Shown here: in pieces, positions 17,396-23,805 of the stretch
Layout: every line of letters begins with the position of its first letter
Position numbering within the stretch: position 1 is the first letter of the stretch
Assembly: GCA_035500455.1 (NCBI GenBank)
Contig: DATJXG010000263.1
Span: 1-45,953 of the forward strand
Reading direction: 5' to 3'
Length of the DNA: 45,953 nt
DNA from: DATJXG01 sp035500455
GTDB lineage: Bacteria > Acidobacteriota > Terriglobia > Terriglobales > Acidobacteriaceae
The notes under the pieces: model-generated
Databases searched by the model: none
What the model saw: only the letters and a program-made list of their open reading frames with translations
What the model was told of the DNA's origin: nothing
Translations under genes and position numbers: made by a program

Positions 17396-18934
17396 CTAGC
17401 GCGGCGGCACCGATCGCATGGATGGCGAATCACCGCCCTTCCCGCGGGCCCCTCGTACAATCAGAAAGACTGGAATGCCAAGGATCACAATCGCCATGCC
17501 CGGCCACGTGGTTGCCGGCCGGTAAATACAGAGTACCGCGAGGATAGTCCCGGCGATCAGGATGTAGGCCGCGGGCACATATGGATATCCAATCGTCCGA
17601 TAGGGACGGGGAGCATCCGGACGCGTCGATCGCAACCGGAACACTGCGGCAATGGTCAGAATGTAAAAGACCAGCGCTGCCGAAATGACATAGTCGAGAA
17701 GATTGCTGTAGAGATTTCCCCACGTGCCGTCAGCCGGGTTATAGGTGCGGGGAAGAACCAGAACCATTCCCCAGAGGCCCTGGAGCCATAAAGAAGCACC
17801 GGGCACACGCGCGCGATTGAGCGCGCCTCCAAAGCGAAAAAACAATCCCTGGCATGCCATGGCATAGTACGCCCTTGCTCCGGTCAGGGTGAGCGCGTTC
17901 ACGGTGCCGAAGGTCGAGATCATGATCGCGCCCGCCATGAGCGCCGTTCCGGCACCGGGGAAAATGGCCTGTAGAGTGGCCGTGCCTACCCGGTCGGCGG
18001 GCGCATGCTGAATTGCGGCCAGTGGCAGTGTGCTGAGATAAGCGACGTTGGCCAGGAGGTAAAGAGTGATCACAAGTGCCGTGCCGATCACCATGGCCAG
18101 AGTCACGTTACGCTCGGGCCGGCGAACCTCTCCCGCGACAAAAGCAATGTTATGCCACGAATCCGCGGAGAACAGCGCCCCCGTCTGGCTCAAGCAGAGG
18201 GCGATGAACAAGCCGAAAGCCGTGCCTGCGTTCAAGCCCGTGCTCAACTGTGCCATGCCGCGCGCATGCCACAGGTTCCCGAAGTTCTCGTGAATAGCGG
18301 CCCAGTTTCTACCTATAAAGATCCCGGCGATGATCAGGGCAAGCAGCGCTCCGGTCTTTGCCACGGTGAAGACGTTTTGAATGATTTTTCCGTAGCGCAG
18401 CCCACGGGTATTGGCCAGCGTGAGCAAAAAGATTATGACAATGGCCAGAACCTGGGCCGTCGAAAGAGAAATCGCATAGTGCTCTGAGACCCGCAGCGGA
18501 GGCACGATATAGCGCTCCTCTGAAATCGTCCGCCAGATCACGCCGGAAAACCTGGCGAATGCCACTGAGACGGCGGCAATCGTACCTGTCTGGATGACGG
18601 TAAACAGGGTCCAGCCGTAGAGAAATCCCACCACCGGGGAATATGCCTCGCGGAGATAGACGTACATGCCGCCGGCCTCCGGCATCATGGCCGACAATTC
18701 GCCATAACACAGCGCGCCCGCGACCGTCAGCAACCCGCCGATGGCCCACGCCACCAGCAGCCATCCCGGACTGCCGATCTCTCGCGACATCTCGGCTGAG
18801 ACGATAAAGATGCCCGAGCCGATCATCACGCCTACCACCAGCATGGTGGAGTCGAACAGACCAAGACCTCGGGCGAAGCCTTGGGCGGTTTCCGCCGGCT
18901 GTTCCGGGGACACAGTCTTATCGAGATTGGGCAC
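17396..18934 (-). CDS. APC-superfamily amino-acid permease
   Basis: A 512-residue inner-membrane transporter with about twelve membrane segments. The APC signature comes early (LFDSTMLVVGVMIGSGIFIV, residues about 27-46), followed by PEAGGMYVYLREAYSP. It resembles the LAT/SteT branch of amino-acid exchangers and permeases. It starts at GTG with GAGG a few bases upstream. It is transcribed divergently from the proline-racemase-family gene across a 185-bp gap containing the shared dyad. Uptake of hydroxyproline, proline or a small related amino acid is a reasonable inference from this neighbourhood but is not shown by the sequence. Confidence 0.88.
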   Translation of the reverse strand: MPNLDKTVSPEQPAETAQGFARGLGLFDSTMLVVGVMIGSGIFIVSAEMSREIGSPGWLLVAWAIGGLLTVAGALCYGELSAMMPEAGGMYVYLREAYSPVVGFLYGWTLFTVIQTGTIAAVSVAFARFSGVIWRTISEERYIVPPLRVSEHYAISLSTAQVLAIVIIFLLTLANTRGLRYGKIIQNVFTVAKTGALLALIIAGIFIGRNWAAIHENFGNLWHARGMAQLSTGLNAGTAFGLFIALCLSQTGALFSADSWHNIAFVAGEVRRPERNVTLAMVIGTALVITLYLLANVAYLSTLPLAAIQHAPADRVGTATLQAIFPGAGTALMAGAIMISTFGTVNALTLTGARAYYAMACQGLFFRFGGALNRARVPGASLWLQGLWGMVLVLPRTYNPADGTWGNLYSNLLDYVISAALVFYILTIAAVFRLRSTRPDAPRPYRTIGYPYVPAAYILIAGTILAVLCIYRPATTWPGMAIVILGIPVFLIVRGARGKGGDSPSMRSVPPR

Positions 18935-18987
18935 GATGCCTCACGACAATAGCGGAGACGCCGGAAGGGTTGTCCGAGCCTCAGGTC

Positions 18988-19029
18988 TTGACTGTCGGAT
19001 ATTGTATCCATAACATGGGCTTGCGCCAA
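18988..19029. promoter_or_regulatory. Divergent promoters sharing one dyad operator (site e)
   Basis: The dyad CGGATAT-T-GTATCCA occupies 18996-19010. On the plus strand TTGACT (18988-18993) and TAACAT (19011-19016) are 17 bp apart, with the dyad filling the spacer, for the epimerase operon. On the minus strand TTGGCG (19029-19024) and TACAAT (19006-19001) are also 17 bp apart, with the dyad over the -10 box, for the permease. A single bound dimer would block both. Confidence 0.65.
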
Positions 19030-19119
19030 AACGCCGCGCTCTTTTAAATGAAGCTGGTGGAGAAATGAAGTTGCTGGAACGACTCCGCATTTCCGGCGGC
19101 GAGTTGTAAGCTGCGAAAG

Positions 19120-20073
19120 ATGTCATCAAACCACTACGGTTCAATCCACGTGATCGACTCCCATACCGGGGGAGAACCCACCCGGCTGATCGTCTCGGGG
19201 GGGCCCGACCTGGGCACAGGCCTGCTCGCTGAGCGGCTACTGCGTTTTCGCTCCGAGTTCGATTGCATCCGCTCCGCCGTGGTCAATGAACCCCGCGGTT
19301 CCGACGTCATGGTCGGGGGCCTGCTCTGCCAGCCCCAAGATCCCTCCTGCTGTACCGGCGTAATCTTTTTTAACAACGTCGGCTATCTCGGCATGTGTGG
19401 ACATGGCACGATCGGCTTAGTGGTCACGCTGGCCCACATGGGAAAGATCGCTGCAGGGCAGCACAGGATAGAGACGCCCGTCGGCGTGGTTGGCGCTTCT
19501 CTCCACAGCGACGGACGAGTTACCGTCGAAAACGTGCCAAGCTATCGTGCCGCCGCCCAGATCGAACTCGATGTTCCCCGCCATGGAGCGGTCCGGGGAG
19601 ACGTAGCATGGGGAGGCAACTGGTTCTTTCTCGTCGAACTGCATGGAATGCAGCTGGAACTCGCGAATGTCGAGGCTTTGACCGACTACGCCTGGGCAAT
19701 CCGGCAGGAGCTGAACGCTCGTGGGATTTCCGGCGACGATGGTCATGAGATCGACCATGTTGAACTGTTCGGTCCATCGAGGCGGCCGGGCATCAACAGC
19801 AGGAACTTCGTTTTGTGTCCCGGCAAGGCATACGACCGCTCTCCCTGCGGCACAGGAACCAGCGCCAAGATGGCGTGCCTCTATGCCGACGGAAAATTTC
19901 GTGAAGGGGAGGTCTGGAGACAGGAAAGCATCGTCGGCAGCGTCTTCGAGGGCAGCATTCGAGTGGAAGGCCGCCAGGTCTATCCCAGCATCACGGGAAC
20001 GGCCTTTGTGAATGCCGAGGCGAACCTGATTCTGGACCAACGCGACCCATTCCAAATGGGTATCAGGATATGA
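19120..20073 (+). CDS. Proline-racemase-family enzyme, candidate 4-hydroxyproline 2-epimerase
   Basis: A 317-residue cytoplasmic enzyme of the proline racemase superfamily. Both catalytic cysteines are present: C93 in LGMCGHGTIG and C243 in SPCGTGTSAK. This points to racemase/epimerase activity and away from the dehydratase branch, where one cysteine is threonine. In the bacterial hydroxyproline pathway this step converts trans-4-hydroxy-L-proline to cis-4-hydroxy-D-proline. The downstream DHDPS-family gene and the oxidase-like remnant between them support that role over proline racemase. It is first in an operon whose stop overlaps the next start (ATGA at 20070). The upstream promoter region contains the shared dyad. 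The Shine-Dalgarno sequence is weak. Confidence 0.87.
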   Translation: MSSNHYGSIHVIDSHTGGEPTRLIVSGGPDLGTGLLAERLLRFRSEFDCIRSAVVNEPRGSDVMVGGLLCQPQDPSCCTGVIFFNNVGYLGMCGHGTIGLVVTLAHMGKIAAGQHRIETPVGVVGASLHSDGRVTVENVPSYRAAAQIELDVPRHGAVRGDVAWGGNWFFLVELHGMQLELANVEALTDYAWAIRQELNARGISGDDGHEIDHVELFGPSRRPGINSRNFVLCPGKAYDRSPCGTGTSAKMACLYADGKFREGEVWRQESIVGSVFEGSIRVEGRQVYPSITGTAFVNAEANLILDQRDPFQMGIRI

Positions 20074-20270
20074 GTTTCGAAAGGTGCGGCGTGATCATCG
20101 TCGGTGGCGGAATTGTCAGCGCGGCGCGTGCTCACGCGCCCGGCCTCGATATCATTGGCGTCTGGACTCGGCGTGGCCACCGAATCCTCCCCGGACGATT
20201 TTCGAGTCTCGCCAGCCTTGACGGCAGCCCGGCAGCAGAGTCAATCGAAGCGACAGGAGGACACGCATGA
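20070..20270 (+). pseudogene. Remnant of FAD-dependent (D-hydroxyproline?) oxidoreductase, in-frame deletion
   Basis: A 66-codon frame whose first 30 residues look like the beta-alpha-beta start of a D-amino-acid-oxidase-type flavoprotein: GVIIVGGGIVSAARAHA with a glycine-rich GGGxxS loop, then LDIIGVW. Intact enzymes of this kind are about 370-420 residues, so nearly all of the substrate and flavin domains are missing. Its ATG overlaps the epimerase stop, and its TGA overlaps the start of the DHDPS-family gene (ATGA at 20267). Both junctions therefore look like an original operon, with an internal in-frame loss between. In hydroxyproline operons a D-hydroxyproline oxidase gene commonly sits exactly here. 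A real small protein or an assembly collapse are the alternatives. Confidence 0.5.
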
Positions 20271-21187
20271 ACTGGAACGGCGTAATGCCCGCGGTCACCA
20301 CTTGTTTCGACGCCAATTATGAAGTGGATCACGGGTTCATGACCGGGCACTGTCGCTGGCTGCTTGAGAACGGGTGCAGCGGGATCGTTTTGCTCGGCTC
20401 TCTGGGCGAAGGGGCCACACTGTCATTCGATGAGAAAGTCGCCGTACTGCGAAGTGGAGTCAAAGCGGCAAACCGCCAGGCGCCGGTTGTGGCCTCGATC
20501 TCCGCGCTCTCAACCTCGGAGGCGGTCAATCTCGGCAAGGCCGCGGCCGACGTGGGTTGCGACGCACTTATGGTCTTGCCGCCCTACGTATACCAGGGGG
20601 ACTGGCGCGAAATGAAGGCCCACGTCGCATCAGTAATCCGCGCTACTCCTCTGCCCTGCATGCTCTACAACAACCCAGTGGCCTACGGCACCGACTTCCT
20701 TCCCGAGCAGATTCAGGAACTGACGGAACTGGAAAACTTTGAAGCGGTAAAGGAATCCAGCACCGACGCGCGTCGAGTCAGCGCAATCCGCACCCTCGTC
20801 GGCAGTCGTCTGGAAGTGTTCGTTGGCGTGGACGACATGATCGTGGAGGGCGTGGCGGTTGGTGCTAAGGGGTGGATCGCGGGTTTAGCGAACGCGCTGC
20901 CTCGCGAGTCAGCCGAACTCTTCAACTGCGCCATAAACGGAGACCGCGAAAGGACATTCGAGTTGTACCGCTGGTTCCTCCCGCTCTTACGCATGGATAC
21001 CGTCCCAAATTTCGTGCAGCTGATCAAACTGGTGCAGGTTGAGGTCGGCATGGGAAATACCAGGGTCCGTCCGCCGCGGCTGGAGCTTGCGGGTAGGGAT
21101 CTCGAGACCGTGGAGAAGACGATTCGCGACACGCTGCGCAGCCGTCCGCACCTGGATCCCCTGCCTGCCGCCATGCTTGCCAAGTAA
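20267..21187 (+). CDS. DHDPS-family lyase, candidate pyrroline-4-hydroxy-2-carboxylate deaminase
   Basis: A 306-residue class I aldolase-fold enzyme of the dihydrodipicolinate synthase/N-acetylneuraminate lyase family. The Schiff-base lysine is K162 in EAVKESS and the catalytic tyrosine Y134 in MLYNNPV; the substrate loop is GSLGEGATLS near residue 44. Perfect AGGAGG (20255-20260) lies six bases before the ATG. Biosynthetic DapA enzymes are usually slightly shorter. Placement directly after a proline-racemase-family gene matches the hydroxyproline pathway, where this family deaminates 1-pyrroline-4-hydroxy-2-carboxylate to 2-oxoglutarate semialdehyde. The next enzyme, the semialdehyde dehydrogenase, is not in the window. 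Family certain, substrate inferred. Confidence 0.87.
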   Translation: MNWNGVMPAVTTCFDANYEVDHGFMTGHCRWLLENGCSGIVLLGSLGEGATLSFDEKVAVLRSGVKAANRQAPVVASISALSTSEAVNLGKAAADVGCDALMVLPPYVYQGDWREMKAHVASVIRATPLPCMLYNNPVAYGTDFLPEQIQELTELENFEAVKESSTDARRVSAIRTLVGSRLEVFVGVDDMIVEGVAVGAKGWIAGLANALPRESAELFNCAINGDRERTFELYRWFLPLLRMDTVPNFVQLIKLVQVEVGMGNTRVRPPRLELAGRDLETVEKTIRDTLRSRPHLDPLPAAMLAK

Positions 21188-21397
21188 GATTGGGTTTCGG
21201 AACACTGGTGAAGCTGAAGGGGACTTCCATCTTCGCATCAGGCAGGGGCGGCCCCAATGGCGCCGTTTTATTTGCTGTCGAGGCGAAGACTGCTGTTTGT
21301 GCCCAATGATCGATCCGTGGTGAGTTGCGGGAATACTCCAAGTTGAACTAGATAGCGAGTGCGAGTACAGGGCGCAAGCTACTGCACCGCGCCAAGC

Positions 21398-21412
21398 TGC
21401 ATATTATATCCG
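21398..21412 (+). promoter_or_regulatory. Dyad operator (site f) before the S9 peptidase gene
   Basis: TGCATAT-T-ATATCCG, an imperfect inverted repeat matching the other five copies, 32 bp before the ATG at 21445. TATTAT at 21402-21407 inside it could be the -10 box; no strong -35 box is seen. On the opposite strand it shares 13 of 14 bases with the core of site d. Confidence 0.6.
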
Positions 21413-21444
21413 GATCGCTCTCTACGGTCGGAGGAGGAGGCGCG

Positions 21445-23739
21445 ATGAAAGCGGCGACGATCGGGAGTCTGCTCGCTCTAGCACTTTGCACCAGTTTGCC
21501 GGTCGCAGCCCAGGGCACGCGCGAAGATTACGCGAGAGCGCAGCGCTTTCTCCCGGGCAATCTGCGCCGACTGGTATATGCCGCGGACGCGCGCCCGAAT
21601 TGGATCGAGAAGACTAACCGGTTCTGGTATCGCAAAATTGACGCCGCCGGCGCTCAATTTGTCCTGGTCGATCCCGATCACGCGCAAAGCGGTCCAGCTT
21701 TCGACCACGCAAAGCTCGCGGCGGCTCTTTCAAAGGCCGCCGGACAACAGTATGAGCCCACACAACTTCCCTTCGACCGCTTCGAATTCACGAAGGACGA
21801 AAACAGCATCCGCTTCGAGATAGAGGACGTCGAGTTTACTTGCACGCTCGCCGACTACACCTGCGAGAAGGGCGAGTCCCATCGCGGCGAGTCCCTTTCA
21901 CCCGACAAGCGCTGGGCCGCATACGTGAAGAACTACAACCTCTACCTCCGTGATCAATCCACCGGAACCGTACTTCAGCTCACCGATGATGGCATTGCCG
22001 GGTACGATTACGCTACGCCGCTGCCATCCCTGCGCGACCTCATCGAGCGCAAGCCTGGAGAGACGCAGCAAGAAGCTGCTGTGTTCTGGGCGCCGGATTC
22101 CTCCAGGTTCGTCACGTATCGGATCGACTCCAGAAATTCCGGGCGGTTCACCAGCATCCAATACGTCCCGCCCGATCAACTCCGTCCCAAGGCCTTCACC
22201 TATGTTTATCCTTTACCAGGAGAAGTTCTCGCTAAGGCCGAACCGATCGTTTTTGACATCCAATCTGGCAAGCGCATCGCAGTAAAAACCGCGCCCCTCG
22301 ATCTGCCATTCCAGGATGGCCCGGGGTTCGAATGGTTTCCCGACAGCGGGAATTTCTACTACGACTACGACGAGCGCGGCTTCAAAACCAAGGAACTCCG
22401 TAGCGTGAATGCCGAGACGGGCGAGCAGCATGTGCTGATGCGCGAGCATTCCGATCAGTACATCGATCCAGGAGAAACATTCTTCCGCTTCGATAACGAG
22501 ACCGGGGAGGTCATCTTCACGTCTGAGCGCGACGGTTGGAACCACATCTATCTGCAGGATGGAAAGGCCGCGCAGTTGAAGAACCAGGTCACCCAGGGAC
22601 CCTGGGTGGTCCGCGAAATCAGCTATGTGGATGAGAAGGCACGCAAGGTTTATTTCCTCGCCTGCGGACGCGAGAAAAATGAAGATCCTTACCAAACTCA
22701 TCTCTACAGCGTTGGTTTTGACGGCAAGGGACTGACGCTGCTGACCCCGGAGAACGCCAACCATTCCGTCAGCGTCTCTCCGGATGGAATGTACTTCGTG
22801 GATAATGACTCGCGTCCTGATCTGCCTGGCGAATCGGCCCTCCGCCGGACTAAAGACGGCTCGGTCGTCCGCGTGCTCGAGAAATCGAATGCCGCGGAAT
22901 TGCTAGCTACGGGCTGGAAATTCCCCGAGCCGTTTCACGGGACCGCTGCTGACGGCAAGACCGATCTCTACGGCCTCATTTGGAAGCCCTCGAATTTTGA
23001 CCCCGCAAAAAAATATCCCATCGTCGAACAGGTTTATACCGGGCCGCAGGACTTCTTCGTTCCCAAGAGCTTCGCCGGTGCGTTTCGTGGCTCAGAACAG
23101 TCCGTTGCGGAACTCGGCTTTATCGTCGTGATGATCGACGGACGCGGCACTGCCGGGCGGTCGCGCGACTTCCACCTGTTTTCGTATCGCAACCTGGGAG
23201 GAGCTTTTGAAGATCACGTGGCTATGATCAAGCAGATGGCGGCGCGCTTCCCGTACATGGATGCCACTCGGGTTGGAATCTATGGCACATCCGCCGGGGG
23301 CTATGGCGCAGCGCATGCCATGCTGGTCTTTCCCGATTTCTACAAAGTCGGCGTCACCATCTCCGGAGACCATGATGCCCGCCTCGATAAGGCGTGGTGG
23401 AACGAACTCTACCAGGGTTATCCAGTGCAGGAGGACTATATCGCCCAGTCAAACGTCACTATGGCGGACCACCTGCGGGGACATTTACTGATCGTCCACG
23501 GAGATATCGACGAAAACGTCCACCCGGTTGAGAGCATGCGTTTCGTCGATGCTCTGATGAAGGCCAACAAGAATTTCGACATGCTCTTTGTGCCTAATAT
23601 GTATCACGGAGAAGGCGGCAACCTATACCTGGTACGCCGGCGATGGAATTACTTGGTGCAGAATCTGCTGGGGGTGACGCCGCCGTCCGATTTCGAAATC
23701 AAGGTGGAGAAAGACCCGCTCTTCAACCGCCGCCGTTAG
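21445..23739 (+). CDS. Secreted DPP-IV-like S9 serine peptidase
   Basis: A 764-residue prolyl-oligopeptidase-family enzyme with a Sec signal peptide (residues 1-22, ending VAAQG). The first 480 residues form the eight-bladed propeller domain of the DPP-IV N-terminal region. The rest is the alpha/beta hydrolase domain. The catalytic triad is visible: S616 in YGTSAGGYG, D689 in HGDIDENVHP and H721 in MYHGEGG. Family members cut after proline (or alanine) near the N terminus of peptides. An excellent ribosome site (repeated GGAGGAGG) precedes the ATG. The shared dyad upstream links it to the arabinose and hydroxyproline genes, fitting a role in opening proline- or hydroxyproline-rich peptides. 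Cleavage beside hydroxyproline is an inference. Confidence 0.9.
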   Translation: MKAATIGSLLALALCTSLPVAAQGTREDYARAQRFLPGNLRRLVYAADARPNWIEKTNRFWYRKIDAAGAQFVLVDPDHAQSGPAFDHAKLAAALSKAAGQQYEPTQLPFDRFEFTKDENSIRFEIEDVEFTCTLADYTCEKGESHRGESLSPDKRWAAYVKNYNLYLRDQSTGTVLQLTDDGIAGYDYATPLPSLRDLIERKPGETQQEAAVFWAPDSSRFVTYRIDSRNSGRFTSIQYVPPDQLRPKAFTYVYPLPGEVLAKAEPIVFDIQSGKRIAVKTAPLDLPFQDGPGFEWFPDSGNFYYDYDERGFKTKELRSVNAETGEQHVLMREHSDQYIDPGETFFRFDNETGEVIFTSERDGWNHIYLQDGKAAQLKNQVTQGPWVVREISYVDEKARKVYFLACGREKNEDPYQTHLYSVGFDGKGLTLLTPENANHSVSVSPDGMYFVDNDSRPDLPGESALRRTKDGSVVRVLEKSNAAELLATGWKFPEPFHGTAADGKTDLYGLIWKPSNFDPAKKYPIVEQVYTGPQDFFVPKSFAGAFRGSEQSVAELGFIVVMIDGRGTAGRSRDFHLFSYRNLGGAFEDHVAMIKQMAARFPYMDATRVGIYGTSAGGYGAAHAMLVFPDFYKVGVTISGDHDARLDKAWWNELYQGYPVQEDYIAQSNVTMADHLRGHLLIVHGDIDENVHPVESMRFVDALMKANKNFDMLFVPNMYHGEGGNLYLVRRRWNYLVQNLLGVTPPSDFEIKVEKDPLFNRRR

Positions 23740-23805
23740 AGGCGCGGGTCTCCGTGTGCTGATTCGACGCGACCCTGCAGCGCCACAATCCAGACACGGC
23801 CGTCT

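Noticed and set aside
20070..20270. The small frame as the Fe-S gamma subunit of a heteromeric hydroxyproline dehydrogenase
   Set aside because: Only one cysteine is present, so it cannot hold a [2Fe-2S] cluster; the dinucleotide-binding start fits a flavoprotein better.
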